DNA of 64,000 nucleotides from Candidatus Bathyarchaeota archaeon (GCA_026014705.1 JAOZHU010000007.1:44287-108286), one strand, 5' to 3'; positions 1-10,661 are shown, numbered from the stretch's first letter. Translations and numbers: made by a program. Notes: generated by a model not told the origin, from the letters alone.

Positions 1-213
1 ATCTCTGCGTCGCCATCTAAGCTGAACATGAACCCTCTGCACCAAGCCCTTACGCTCCAGAGACGCGATACTGCGGTGAATCGAGTTATACTCCTTCGTC
101 TTGTAATCCACAAGCTTGCCAAAAACAATCTCCGCAATTTCCTTAGTTGTCATCGCGGGCTGTATCTCCAAAATCTCCAGAATCTTTCGCTGGTTCTTGG
201 AAAGACGCGCCAT
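1..213 (-). CDS. Winged-helix DNA-binding protein, truncated at window edge
   Basis: Reverse strand from CAT at 211-213 reads MARLSKNQRKILEILEIQPAMTTKEIAEIVFGKLVDYKTKEYNSIHRSIASLERKGLVQRVHV... without a stop to base 1; wHTH-like pattern. The + strand ORFs in the track here are antisense. Confidence 0.75.
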   Translation of the reverse strand, partial: MARLSKNQRKILEILEIQPAMTTKEIAEIVFGKLVDYKTKEYNSIHRSIASLERKGLVQRVHVQLRWRRRD

Positions 214-438
214 CTCCTCCCATCTCCAAACAGAAGAAAACAGCACTCTTTTATATAAATCAACACTCAAAAAGTTCAGACTCACCATTGTGGTATAGCA
301 GATTATTGATTTCTAATTCATGAGAGTGAGGCTTTTTAATTGATACGTACAACTTTTAAAAACTCTTTTTACCGATTTGTTATTGGAGCTTTAGTTCCAA
401 AAAAATTTAGAAGAATGGACTGTATTATTTTATAGTGG

Positions 439-621
439 GTGAGAAAATATTTGACGAAAAAGGTTATTATTGAACTCTCTCTTGTCGATGAAAGCAGAAA
501 CAAAGTTAACCAACAGATTGTCGATGAAATATTTAGCGATATTTCGGAAGGGCGAATAATTATTCCATGGTGCAAAAAAGTGGAGAAAGTTGTAGTGATA
601 GAGGATTCAATTAACTGTTAA
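439..621 (+). CDS. Small hypothetical protein
   Basis: 60-aa ORF with GTG start; no recognised family. Confidence 0.25.
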   Translation: MRKYLTKKVIIELSLVDESRNKVNQQIVDEIFSDISEGRIIIPWCKKVEKVVVIEDSINC

Positions 622-695
622 ACATCTTTGAAGTGTACTTAGGAAGAATAATAAAGAAAAAAGCCTATGTAAAAAAGGTTTTCAGCTCTGGCGCT

Positions 696-1310
696 TCAGG
701 GCTGCTTAATGAATGCTATGAAGTCTGTTAGACTCCTCGGCTGCAAAACATAGTTCGTTCGTCGTTGCTCGGCTATTGTGGAGTAAGGCTTTGGACCATA
801 GTCGTGCCCCGGGTAAACTTCCACGGCGCCGTCCAGTTTCAGCAGTTTGTTGAAGAGGCTCTCGTAGAGACTGCGGGAGTTGCCGCCCGGCAAGTCTGTT
901 CTGCCGCATTCACCTATGAACAGTGTGTCGCCTGTTAATAGTTTCTTTTTGTCCACCAGCAAGCAGATGCTATCAGGAGTGTGCCCCGGTGTGTAAATTA
1001 CTTGGATAGCCACATTGCCTACGTACATGGTGTCACCGTCGTCTACTTTGATGTCCGCGTTGATCCTGGACAGCTTATGCGCAACGGTTTTGGCGTTGAA
1101 CGTTGCGAGCAGTTCTGTGTTGCCAGCAGTGTGGTCAGAGTGCCCATGAGTATTGATAACGTACTTGAGTGTTAACCGTTCAGTTCTGAGAACGCGAGTT
1201 ATTTCGCCTGCGTTGAAACTTGAATCCACAACAGCGGCTTCTCGTGTGGCTTCGTCTGCGACTATGTAGGAGAAGTTGTCGCTGTGCTTTTGTATCTGCC
1301 TGAAGAGCAT
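696..1310 (-). CDS. MBL-fold metallo-hydrolase (glyoxalase II-like)
   Basis: THGHSDHTAG metal-binding motif, TPGHTPDS, GDTLFIGECGRTDL, YPGHDYG. Confidence 0.9.
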   Translation of the reverse strand: MLFRQIQKHSDNFSYIVADEATREAAVVDSSFNAGEITRVLRTERLTLKYVINTHGHSDHTAGNTELLATFNAKTVAHKLSRINADIKVDDGDTMYVGNVAIQVIYTPGHTPDSICLLVDKKKLLTGDTLFIGECGRTDLPGGNSRSLYESLFNKLLKLDGAVEVYPGHDYGPKPYSTIAEQRRTNYVLQPRSLTDFIAFIKQP

Positions 1311-1440
1311 TAGACATCAACCACAAAGGATGCCCATTTCAACATTTAAAAACGTATCTCAGCCACACTTTGAGGAGCCATTTCAAAAGGTTTACTTATG
1401 TGCACGCAGAACTAAGGAAACTGAGAACCGCGCAAAACTG

Positions 1441-3030
1441 GTGTTGAAATTGAAAGTTTTGCTAGTAACCGGGTTGCTTGCAGAAGAAGACGTGAAATGT
1501 TACGCCCAAAACAGCATTGTTAAAACCGAAATTTTGGCGTTAAAAGTTCCTGTGGCGGCATTGTTGACGCCCACATATATTGCCAGCGCCCTCAAAGGCA
1601 TCAGTAGCAACGAGTTTGATGCAGTTTTGGTGCCGGGGCTTATTCGAGGCGATGCTTCTGTCATTGCAGAAGCCACGGGAATACCGACGTTTAAGGGTCC
1701 AAGATATGCCGCGGATTTACCCGCAGTTTTAGACGCTTTAGGGCAGGTTAAATTGTCAACCGTAACGCCTGCTTGTGACATGCTAAGCGAGGAACTCAAG
1801 CAAAGAGCCTTACAAGAATTGGCCGCGGTTGAGAAAAACCGTTATGCCCTGCTGAAAAAACGCTGCAACATGCTGATTGGAGGATTAGCGATAGGCAAAG
1901 ATTTTCCCATGCGAGTTATGGCTGAAATTGTTGATGCACCGTTGTTGCCGACGGATGAGATTCAGCGTTTAGCTGAGCGTTACGTTAAAGCGGGGGCAGA
2001 CATCATTGACGTGGGCATGGTTGCAGGGGAATCTAGACCTGCAGATGCCAGCCGCGCTGTTCAGGCTGTCAAGAGCGTTGTGAACGCGCCTGTTAGCATT
2101 GACACATTTGACCCACGCGAGATTGAGGAGGCAGTTTCCGCTGGCGCCGAGTTAGTTCTAAGCGTGGACGCGGGCAACATTGATGACATAGCGCCTTTCG
2201 TGTTTGATTCAGCAGCCGTGGTTGTTGTTCCCACTAATCAGCGCAAAGGATACTTTCCCAGCATAATTGAGGAACGCGCTAGTTTTCTTGAGGAAAACCT
2301 GAAGAGGGCTAGGGGGTTAGGAGTGACTAAAGTTATTGGAGACTTGATTCTTGAACCCACAGACGTTTTAGGGTCGCTGGTTGCCTTTCGCGAGTTTGCA
2401 GGCAGAAACCCGACTGTGCCGCTGCTTGTCGGTGTTGCCAACGTAACGGAGTTGATGGACGCTGACTCGGTGGGTGTGAACGCCTTGCTTGCGCGTTTAT
2501 CGTCTGAAGTGGGCGCCAGCATTTTGTTGACGACCGAGAAGAGCGACAAGACAAGAGGAAGCGTCAGGGAAGTGGCGATTGCTGCGAAAATGATGTTTCT
2601 GGCGAAAAATAGAAGCTCTGTTCCTCAAGATTTGCATTTGGACCTGCTCTTACTGAAAGACAAGAGCATACGTGAGGAACCTTACGTTAGAGTTTTAGAA
2701 GGCGAAACGCAAATAGTAACCGCCAATGAAGAAACCAATCCAGTTCTTTTTGACGAAAAGGGACTCTTCAAGATTGTGGTAGACCGCGTTGACGAAGCCA
2801 TTGTTGCCCTGCATTTTGCTGCTGCACAAGCAGAAAAGCCCACTGTGATAATTAAAGGTAGAACTGCTGAAGGAGTATACGCCAAGGTTGTGGAAATGGG
2901 TTTGATGACGAGATTGGAACATGCTGCTTACTTGGGAAATGAGTTGGCAAAGGCTGAGATTGCCCTGAGAACAGGAAAAGAGTACATTCAGGACACGCCA
3001 TTGTTCAAGAATGCGTTAGTTGGTTCTTAG
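1441..3030 (+). CDS. Archaeal dihydropteroate synthase-like protein
   Basis: ADIIDVGMVAGESRPADASR..., SIDTFDPREIEEAV TIM-barrel DHPS-like pattern. In-frame GTG at 1441 preferred because the 1276 ORF start overlaps the divergent MBL gene. Confidence 0.8.
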   Translation: MLKLKVLLVTGLLAEEDVKCYAQNSIVKTEILALKVPVAALLTPTYIASALKGISSNEFDAVLVPGLIRGDASVIAEATGIPTFKGPRYAADLPAVLDALGQVKLSTVTPACDMLSEELKQRALQELAAVEKNRYALLKKRCNMLIGGLAIGKDFPMRVMAEIVDAPLLPTDEIQRLAERYVKAGADIIDVGMVAGESRPADASRAVQAVKSVVNAPVSIDTFDPREIEEAVSAGAELVLSVDAGNIDDIAPFVFDSAAVVVVPTNQRKGYFPSIIEERASFLEENLKRARGLGVTKVIGDLILEPTDVLGSLVAFREFAGRNPTVPLLVGVANVTELMDADSVGVNALLARLSSEVGASILLTTEKSDKTRGSVREVAIAAKMMFLAKNRSSVPQDLHLDLLLLKDKSIREEPYVRVLEGETQIVTANEETNPVLFDEKGLFKIVVDRVDEAIVALHFAAAQAEKPTVIIKGRTAEGVYAKVVEMGLMTRLEHAAYLGNELAKAEIALRTGKEYIQDTPLFKNALVGS

Positions 3031-3098
3031 GGCTGACTCGTTAGTGAGGAAAAACTTTTAGGCTAAGACATAACCAAGGCAACACGGATGCTGAGCTA

Positions 3099-4622
3099 AT
3101 GTTGGGCGGTCTATTCGGAGTAGCTTCAAAAAACAATTGCGCACGAGACTTGTTTTTCGGAACCGACTACAACACTCATTTAGGAACCGAAGTCGGCGGC
3201 TTAGCTTTGCTGAACGGAGACATAGAAATCATTTCTCATGACATCAGCAACAGCCAATTTAAATCAAAGTTCGGCAAGCACTACGGAAGCTTAAAGGGCA
3301 GATTAGGCATAGGCGTCATCAGTGACACGAAAGAGGAGCAGCCAATAGTCTTTGAGACAAAAATCGGCAAGTTTGCCCTCTGCACGATTGGCTTGATAAA
3401 GAATGCTAAAGAGTTGTACTCTGAACTGATAAGCAACGGAGCAACCTTCAAAAGGTCAAGGCAGAAGAAAGGCATAACAATTCTCAACCAGACCGAAATA
3501 GTTGGCGAGCTAATCTGCACAGGAAGCAACATTGTTGACGGAATAGAAAAAATGTACAACAAGATTGATGGGTCAATTTCTTTGCTTCTGCTGTCCGAAA
3601 ATGACAACGCCATTTACGCTGCAGGCGACACTTTCCCGCTCGTGGTCGGCTCGAAAGAGAAAAGCTGGGCTGTTGCGTCGGAGACAACAGGGTTCCCCAA
3701 TTTGGGATATCAAGCTGTAAAGTTTCTTGATTACCGCGAAATAGTTTCATTTGGAGAAAACGGTTTGAAAACGAGAGCGGCTGCACAGGGCAAGAAGCGT
3801 TTCTGCCCGTTCTTGCATGTTTACTCAGGTTTTCCCGCATCGGACTTTTACGGCATAAACTCGGAGATAGTCAGAGAACGGTGTGGCGGGTTTTTAGCTG
3901 AAAACGATGAGGTAGAAGCCGATTTAGTGCTGGGCGTTGCTGATTCAGGGCTTCCCCACTCAGTTGGATACGTTAAAAGAAAAATTGAGTTGGCTAAAGA
4001 GAAAGTTCAAAAGCTACTTTCAGAATTTCGGGGAGGCAAGATTAACTCGACGGAACTTGAAGCAAGCATAAATCACGTCATGGCGTTGGTAGCACCGCTC
4101 AGGCGACCGCTGATAAAATATACGCCTGGTTGGGGAAGAAGTTATATTCCGCCTGTTCAACGCAAGCGGGAACTCATCGCGAAGTACAAGCAAGTGCCTA
4201 ATCCCCAGATAATTAAGGGCATGAGCATAATTCTGGTGGATGACTCGATTAGACGGGGAACACAGCTACAGGATTTGTTGAGAGAGAAGATTTGGCCGTT
4301 CGAGCCTAAGGAGATTCATGGCAGGATAGCGTCTCCTCCGCAGCTTCACCCGTGCATTTTCGATTTGTCAACCAAAAACAGTGACCTTGCTACTTACAAG
4401 AGCTTAGAAAGTGTTGGGCAAGAAGGCGATTTTGCGCAGTGCATGGATTCAACAACCGCGGATTACAAGAAGATGGTGGAGGAAATAAGACGCCGCATAG
4501 GATTCACGACGCTGCGTTTTATCACCTTAGATGAAATGGTGAAAGCAGTAATTGAAGCGCCGAATAATAAGAATTTGAAAAAAGAGGACCTGTGCATGTA
4601 CTGCTGGACAGGCAACTTTTAG
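3099..4622 (+). CDS. Amidophosphoribosyltransferase-like protein (divergent PurF paralog)
   Basis: N-terminal MLGGLFGVASKNNC...DLFFGTDYNTHLGTEVGGLAL class-II amidotransferase-like; PRTase motif IILVDDSIRRGTQLQDLL. Confidence 0.8.
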   Translation: MLGGLFGVASKNNCARDLFFGTDYNTHLGTEVGGLALLNGDIEIISHDISNSQFKSKFGKHYGSLKGRLGIGVISDTKEEQPIVFETKIGKFALCTIGLIKNAKELYSELISNGATFKRSRQKKGITILNQTEIVGELICTGSNIVDGIEKMYNKIDGSISLLLLSENDNAIYAAGDTFPLVVGSKEKSWAVASETTGFPNLGYQAVKFLDYREIVSFGENGLKTRAAAQGKKRFCPFLHVYSGFPASDFYGINSEIVRERCGGFLAENDEVEADLVLGVADSGLPHSVGYVKRKIELAKEKVQKLLSEFRGGKINSTELEASINHVMALVAPLRRPLIKYTPGWGRSYIPPVQRKRELIAKYKQVPNPQIIKGMSIILVDDSIRRGTQLQDLLREKIWPFEPKEIHGRIASPPQLHPCIFDLSTKNSDLATYKSLESVGQEGDFAQCMDSTTADYKKMVEEIRRRIGFTTLRFITLDEMVKAVIEAPNNKNLKKEDLCMYCWTGNF

Positions 4623-4672
4623 CGAGCATAAATCTCCACTTTCGCAGTGCCACAGCGCCGTTACTGAAGTTG

Positions 4673-5791
4673 TTACAACGTTATTATTGCCCTGTTTTCT
4701 ATGAGTTCTTTAACGGTTACGGCGTTTATTTCAAGGCGGTGATAGATTTTGGCTCTTGCAATTCCCTCGTATACTCCTGTTCCGAAGCCGAAGGCAACAA
4801 TCACGCCAGTTCTTGCTTTGCGCCGCAGCATGGTAGTTACAAAGCTGTCGATTATGTCTCTGCCGACATCGTCCGACTGCCTAATATAAATGGGGTGGCC
4901 TTCAGCCGTATAACCATTTATTCCAATGCGAGAGTCTTCTGTTGAAGAAATTCGGCCGGAAAGCCTTTGGACAACCCAGTTTTGAAACTCATAAAAAGGC
5001 ATCCGCTTGAGATGTTCCTCTGACACTTGCTTCTTCTTGACCACAAGAATCGCGGCAGCTACTGCGGCAACACTGCCCACGGCAACCACTGCGCCTTCAG
5101 CAAGCGGAAAACTAGCCGCAGTCTCGTTTTTTCCTTCGCCGTAAATCAAGGAGCCGCCGCATGCTGGACAAGTCACCAATCCCGTTCCATGACATTCGGG
5201 GCAATCAGAAAGCTGAGATGCGGTTCCGGTTCCGCCGCAATAAGGACAAGTAATCTCGTCGACTTCTGAAACGTAAATGCGTGCGCGTAGGTATCTTTGC
5301 TGGCTCAGGTATCTGTAGTCGCTGTACGAGATTTCTCCGATGGCTACGATTATTTCGATGGTTTCATGGGGCGGGAAGTAAATTCTCGACGAAGTGTTTG
5401 TGTACGTTCTCGTTGACGCGTAGACTTCGGCTACTGCCTTTCCGTAAACGCCAATGTCCTCTTCGTTCTGGAACAGACCCTTAATGTAGGCTGCCTCGTC
5501 GCTTACCCAAGCGTTTGTTCCCTTATTGGAGATTGTAGGCGTAACCACACCTGTGCCTTGGCATGTCTCGCATGCTTCTGCCGACTCGCTGGATGATATT
5601 TTGCCAGTACCGTTGCAGCGTGGGCAGTCTATTGTCCCTGTTCCGTGGCATGTCGGGCATTCAGTCGCTGCGAGCGCCGCCACGGGTAATGCTGAAAAAA
5701 GAAGAGTCAGCAGCAATAAGCCTGTTGCTAGTTTATTCTTCACCGTTGGCATCTCCTGTTTTCGGTAGGCAAAGGAGTTTTTACAGGTCAT
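4673..5791 (-). CDS. Membrane protein with DnaJ-type CxxCxGxG motifs and C-terminal Mrr-like restriction endonuclease-fold domain
   Basis: Signal peptide-like LATGLLLLTLLFSALPVAALA; CPTCHGTG, CPRCNGTG, CETCQGTG, CPYCGGTG, CPECHGTG, CPACGG; TM VVAVGSVAAVAAAILVV; C-terminal GYTAEGHPIYIRQSDDVGRDIIDSF...GVIVAFGFGTGVYEGIARAK. Alternative ATG at 5752. Confidence 0.75.
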   Translation of the reverse strand: MTCKNSFAYRKQEMPTVKNKLATGLLLLTLLFSALPVAALAATECPTCHGTGTIDCPRCNGTGKISSSESAEACETCQGTGVVTPTISNKGTNAWVSDEAAYIKGLFQNEEDIGVYGKAVAEVYASTRTYTNTSSRIYFPPHETIEIIVAIGEISYSDYRYLSQQRYLRARIYVSEVDEITCPYCGGTGTASQLSDCPECHGTGLVTCPACGGSLIYGEGKNETAASFPLAEGAVVAVGSVAAVAAAILVVKKKQVSEEHLKRMPFYEFQNWVVQRLSGRISSTEDSRIGINGYTAEGHPIYIRQSDDVGRDIIDSFVTTMLRRKARTGVIVAFGFGTGVYEGIARAKIYHRLEINAVTVKELIENRAIITL

Positions 5792-6165
5792 TGTGCTTAC
5801 CCTTTGTTGTTCTGCTGCTCGGTGAAAGGCGGCATTGCAGAAACCCTTCCTACAAGTCTTTAGAGGGGGTAAATTTCTTAAGCTTTGCGTTAATCGGTGC
5901 GTGTTTAATTTGACGTCGTCGGATTTTTTCCAGATTTGAATGGTGTAATAGGCAATTTGTTTTTTCCGCGTTACGATTGAAAATTTGTTTTTTGGTTTTG
6001 ATCGAGGCTCCCGCCAATCGTTTTATTTCTTTCTTGGTGCGGGCGAAATGAAAATCATGCTGGGAATAGAGGAATTGCGGTAACCGGCTGTGGAAGGTCT
6101 CTACTGGTTCCTGTCTTTGCCCGAAATATATTTTTCTTTGTTGCAAACTCTGTATAATTGGCTCT

Positions 6166-7317
6166 TTGGGAGAATCGAGGTTGCAGGAGAACCTCAAATT
6201 CACCTATCTCAAAGCAGTTGGAATTCTACTCGTGGTGCTTAACCATGCCCATGGCGGCGGTATACTGTTTGTTTTCTTTACTTACTGGTTCCCGCCTGCT
6301 TCTTTCTATATGCCATTGTTCGTCTTTGCAGCAGGATACTTCTACAGCGAAACCTTGTCTGCCTTCAGCTATATACGAAAACGGTTCTTCAGGCTTGTCG
6401 TTCCATACTATGTTTGGAATCTTTTCTACGGTTTGCTTGTCACAGTGTTGGTGTACGCAGGGTTTAGTAGCGTTGGAAACCCAATCACGCCATACAACTA
6501 CTTCATTGCTCCTTGGATTACTTCGAACAGCGGTTACGCCTTCAACGACGTGACGTGGTTTGCCCTTTGGCTCTTCGTTGTGCAAGCCACTTACTCAGTA
6601 GTTAGGAACGCGGTAAGACTTCGAAATGAGTATGCTCTTTTAGGCTTGTGCTTTGCGCTCGGTCTCGTTGGAACCTATCTTTCGACGGTTGACATTCTGC
6701 CTGAACCCTTATCCACTCAACTCGTTAAACTTTTGTTCGGGCTTCCGTTCGTTCAGCTGGGTTTCCTTTACCGAATTAAGCTTGAAGCACGTGACAAGCC
6801 AAGCATAAAGTCGCTTGTCTTGGTTTTTCTCATCCAAGGAGCACTAATTGGCATTTTCAACAGCGAATTCCCCTTCAAGTTTTATGTAGTGAAAGGCGGC
6901 TTTGATAACGTGTTCTTGCCGTTCTTGACATCGCTTACTGGCATATGGTTCTGGGTTCAGATCTGTGGCATTCTCTCCAGCAAGATAGGAAGCATTAGAG
7001 TACTGCGGTTTCTGGGCAACCACACTTGGGACATTATGGTTCACCACATGCTGGGTTTCTGGCTGCTAAACACCGTGTTCTTTTTAATCAATGCGCCAGA
7101 TTTTGATATAACGCAGTATACAACAAAAATAATGTACGTATATGAAATTGGCGGAGACAACCATTCATTGATCCTTTACGCCATCGCCGGCATAACTGTT
7201 TCTCTCTCAATGTTCAAGATTGTTGCCCTGCTTAGAGAGAGACTTTCGAAGCTTTTAATAACAAAAAACATCAGCCCAAAATTTTTCAGGAAAACCGAAA
7301 AGCTCAACGTCACATGA
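6166..7317 (+). CDS. Acyltransferase 3 family membrane protein
   Basis: LKAVGILLVVLNHAH...PLFVFAAGYFYS...RKRFFRLVVPYYVW; about 10 hydrophobic segments. Confidence 0.8.
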   Translation: MGESRLQENLKFTYLKAVGILLVVLNHAHGGGILFVFFTYWFPPASFYMPLFVFAAGYFYSETLSAFSYIRKRFFRLVVPYYVWNLFYGLLVTVLVYAGFSSVGNPITPYNYFIAPWITSNSGYAFNDVTWFALWLFVVQATYSVVRNAVRLRNEYALLGLCFALGLVGTYLSTVDILPEPLSTQLVKLLFGLPFVQLGFLYRIKLEARDKPSIKSLVLVFLIQGALIGIFNSEFPFKFYVVKGGFDNVFLPFLTSLTGIWFWVQICGILSSKIGSIRVLRFLGNHTWDIMVHHMLGFWLLNTVFFLINAPDFDITQYTTKIMYVYEIGGDNHSLILYAIAGITVSLSMFKIVALLRERLSKLLITKNISPKFFRKTEKLNVT

Positions 7318-7540
7318 ACCTCGTTCGCGCCACTGCCCAAGCCTATACCGCTGAGTAAAGGAAGACAGATATTGAAACAGAGATATGAAAACTGCTAAAC
7401 AGCGTGCTGTTTCCTTCTTCACCATAGCTCTAGCAGAGCCAGCGGAAATCAGGGCAGCAAACAGAAATCAGCGTCTTGGGAGAAAAGAAGATGAGACAAA
7501 CAGACATAGCCAAACGGGACTAACTCATATTTGCTTGTTT

Positions 7541-7628
7541 TGGTGCGGGGGGTGGGATTTGAACCCACGAACCTCTACAGGATAGGAGCCTCAGTCCTAC
7601 GCCTTTGGCCATGCTTGGCAACCCCCGC
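7541..7628 (-). tRNA. tRNA-Leu (anticodon GAG), 3' CCA encoded
   Basis: Reverse strand GCGGGGGTTGCCAAG...TAGGA-CTGAGGC-TCCTA...GGTTCGTGGGTTCAAATCCCACCCCCCGCACCA: acceptor, anticodon and T arms pair; long variable arm. Confidence 0.93.
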
Positions 7629-7865
7629 GTTTGCTGCGCCGTTTCGGGGCAGGTGCCGTTAAGTGGCAGATAATAGAAACAGGCAACATATTAAAAGGCT
7701 TTACTTTATTGTTTTGCTGTAAATGCGCTCTGATTGCGGTTTTAGTTTTAGACTGGTTGGAGGGGTGTTTATGAAGGGGTTGAGATTGTCTCTGCATGAG
7801 AGCAGTAGCTATTTATAGCTCATTGCGCAGTTATAACGACGTTATAAAGGTGACGGTGACCACAC

Positions 7866-8822
7866 GTGAAACAAATCTACAACAACATCCTCGAAACTAT
7901 CGGAAACACGCCGCTGATACGCTTAAACAAACTAACTGCAGGCTTAAAGTGCACGATTGCCGCGAAACTGGAATCCCGAAACCCCAGCGGCAGCGTCAAA
8001 GACCGCATATGCATAAGCATGATAACCGAAGCAGAAGAACAAGGGGCAATCAAATCCGGCACAACAATAATTGAACCCACAAGCGGCAATACAGGCATCG
8101 GTTTGGCAATGGTTGCTGCAGTGAAAGGCTACCGACTCATCCTTACCATGCCCGAAACAATGAGCACCGAACGCCGCGCCTTGCTGAAAGCCTACGGCGC
8201 AGAACTAGTTCTTACGCCAGCCGCAGAAGGCATGATAGGCGCAGTTAAAAAAGCCGAAGAACTTGCCGCAAAAACACCGCGCTCATTTATGCCGCAGCAG
8301 TTCAAGAATTGGGCAAACCCGAAGATCCACCGAGAAACCACCGGTCCAGAAATCTGGAGTGCCACAGATGGCAAAGTGGACACGTTAGTCGCAGGCGTAG
8401 GCACAGGCGGCACCATCACAGGTGTAACCGAGTACATCAAGCCCCTTAAGCCAACTTTCAAAACCATTGCGGTGGAACCTGCTGCCTCACCGGTTTTAAG
8501 CGGCGGCAAACCAAGCCCGCATAAGATTCAGGGCATCGGGGCAGGATTTATCCCCGATGTGTTGAAACGTGAATTGATAGACGAAATCATCCAAGTCAAA
8601 GATGAAGATGCACTGCAAACTGCTCGCTTGTTAGCTCGAAAAGAAGGCTTGCTTGTGGGAATTTCAGCGGGCGCAGCAACCTATGCGGCTTTAGAAGTTG
8701 CTAAGAGACTAGAAAATACAGGTAAGCTTCTGGTGGTTGTTCTCCCCGACACAGGCGAGCGTTATCTCAGCACGTCACTGTTCCAAGAAAGTGCAGGTTT
8801 AACCGCCACGACAGGTGCATAA
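7866..8822 (+). CDS. cysK: Cysteine synthase A (O-acetylserine sulfhydrylase)
   Basis: [51 protein letters not shown]. Confidence 0.95.
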   Translation: MKQIYNNILETIGNTPLIRLNKLTAGLKCTIAAKLESRNPSGSVKDRICISMITEAEEQGAIKSGTTIIEPTSGNTGIGLAMVAAVKGYRLILTMPETMSTERRALLKAYGAELVLTPAAEGMIGAVKKAEELAAKTPRSFMPQQFKNWANPKIHRETTGPEIWSATDGKVDTLVAGVGTGGTITGVTEYIKPLKPTFKTIAVEPAASPVLSGGKPSPHKIQGIGAGFIPDVLKRELIDEIIQVKDEDALQTARLLARKEGLLVGISAGAATYAALEVAKRLENTGKLLVVVLPDTGERYLSTSLFQESAGLTATTGA

Positions 8823-8889
8823 CTCATTTATGCTAAAGGATAACTGCTTTATATTCAAGTTTTCCGCAATATGCAAGAGGCGAAGTTAA

Positions 8890-9936
8890 TTGAGCACAAG
8901 CTCGGATCAACCGCAAAGGGGAAATAAAGAAAACCGTGAAAACTACGGCGCCGAAGGGTATTGTTGGAACCCGAGAAAAATGCTTGAAACAATGATGAAA
9001 GATCAGAAAACGCTGAAGAACAATTGGAGCGAGAATGACTTACCGAAGCTTGTAGATGAAATCATTCGTAACTATGAGCAGTTCGGAAGCATGGATCACT
9101 TGGAAGGCAAGGATTTACCGTCAAAAAAAGTAGTCATCGAGGTTCTTGAAGATTTATTAACTGTTTTCTTTCCTGGTTACTTGGGTAAAACTGGCATCAC
9201 CAAATCCAACATCAAATATTTTCTGGGCAACACGTTAACTTCAATTTACACGCGGTTGACAGAGGAAGTAGAGAAAAGCTTCAAGTACATTTGCCGAATC
9301 ATCAAGCAATGCCCCGATGACGTATGCCGCAAAAGAGCACAAGTAGTCGTCAAAGAGTTGCTGGAGAAGATTCCTGAAATTCGGTCTCTCCTCAGCGGCG
9401 ACATAGAAGCAGCATACAACGGTGACCCCGCCGCTGTAAGCGCCGAAGAAGTAATCCTCAGCTACCCCTGCGTGCTGGCTGTGACAACTTACCGAATAGC
9501 GCATGAACTGTATCTCCGCGGGGTGCCGCTTATTCCCAGAATAATGAGTGAGCATGTGCACTCGCAAACGGGCATTGATATTCACCCAGGAGCGAAGATA
9601 GGTAAAAACTTCTTCATTGACCATGGAACGGGCGTGGTTATCGGTGAAACCGCGGAAATCGGGGATAACGTAAAGATTTACCAAGGGGTAACTTTGGGCG
9701 CGCTGAGTTTTCCGAAGGACGAGAAAGGGCGATTAATCCGAGGACGAAAGAGACATCCTACAATTGGCAACAACGTAGTGATATATTCAGGGGCAACACT
9801 TCTCGGCGCTGACGCGGTGGTAGGTGACGATGTGGTTATCGGTGGAAACGTCTGGATAACTTCACGTGTTGCCTCGGGCACAAAGATAACCATTGCACCA
9901 CCTGAGCTCAAGTACAAGAGAAAAAAGAAAACATGA
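8890..9936 (+). CDS. cysE: Serine O-acetyltransferase
   Basis: [50 protein letters not shown] left-handed beta-helix acetyltransferase; TTG start directly downstream of cysK. Confidence 0.93.
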   Translation: MSTSSDQPQRGNKENRENYGAEGYCWNPRKMLETMMKDQKTLKNNWSENDLPKLVDEIIRNYEQFGSMDHLEGKDLPSKKVVIEVLEDLLTVFFPGYLGKTGITKSNIKYFLGNTLTSIYTRLTEEVEKSFKYICRIIKQCPDDVCRKRAQVVVKELLEKIPEIRSLLSGDIEAAYNGDPAAVSAEEVILSYPCVLAVTTYRIAHELYLRGVPLIPRIMSEHVHSQTGIDIHPGAKIGKNFFIDHGTGVVIGETAEIGDNVKIYQGVTLGALSFPKDEKGRLIRGRKRHPTIGNNVVIYSGATLLGADAVVGDDVVIGGNVWITSRVASGTKITIAPPELKYKRKKKT

Positions 9937-9956
9937 AAACCGCGGAAACTTCGCTT

Positions 9957-10400
9957 TTAGAGTAGGCGGAAGTCTTCTTTCACTGTCGAGAGCACGACAT
10001 GCGTGTTTGTGCGTTCAATGTAAGGCAGAGCTAAGAGTCGTTTGGTGAACTGCCCGAGCTCTTCGCGTCCTTTGAATTTTGCGATTATCACAGCGTCTGT
10101 TAATCCAGTCACATCGTAGACGCTGCAGACATTGGGGATTTTGGCTATTTCCTTTTCTGTCTCCACGAGTCTGCCTTTCGCGACTGTGATTTCCGTGACC
10201 ACTGTTAACTGGTAGCCGAGTTTCTCGTGGTCCAATAGCGCCGAGTAGTTTTTGATTATGCCATCGCGTTCCATTTTTTTGATTCTCGCGAGCACGGTGC
10301 CGACGGAGACGCCGACTTTTTTGGCTATTTGTCTACTTGAGAACCGTGCGTCTTCTAGGAGAACTTGGAGGATTTTGTTGTCGGTTTCGTTTCTTTCCAT
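9957..10400 (-). CDS. Lrp/AsnC family transcriptional regulator
   Basis: MERNETDNKILQVLLEDARFSSRQIAKKVGVSVGTVLARIKKMERDGIIKNYSALLD plus RAM-like C-terminus. Confidence 0.9.
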   Translation of the reverse strand: MERNETDNKILQVLLEDARFSSRQIAKKVGVSVGTVLARIKKMERDGIIKNYSALLDHEKLGYQLTVVTEITVAKGRLVETEKEIAKIPNVCSVYDVTGLTDAVIIAKFKGREELGQFTKRLLALPYIERTNTHVVLSTVKEDFRLL

Positions 10401-10661
10401 TGTTGTTTGCTCCTTGTGCATTTTTTCAGTTGAATCGGTTTTTCCGAGACATACTTCTAATTAGCAGTTGTTTATGTTTATATAAGTTTAGTTTCTCTCG
10501 GTCAAATGGAACTATGTACGTTGCTGCAAAAAGGACCCTGAGTAGACGTAAGGCTATGGAAAGCGTGAACGCATTGGCGATAATTGACATGAACCAGACA
10601 GCAATGTTAAATTACTAGAGAGGGGAAAAAACCCATATTCGCAGGTCGTGGCTGGAAACGC

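Noticed and set aside
7397-7412. AAACAGC-GT-GCTGTTT perfect 7-bp hairpin
   Set aside because: Isolated, short, no T-tract in the relevant direction and no related copy; plausible by chance.
7385-7585. 66-aa + ORF
   Set aside because: Overlaps the antisense of tRNA-Leu; its C-terminal CGGWDLNPRTSTG is the well-known spurious translation of tRNA complement.
10337-10618. 93-aa + ORF
   Set aside because: Mostly antisense to the Lrp/AsnC gene and its promoter; no family support.
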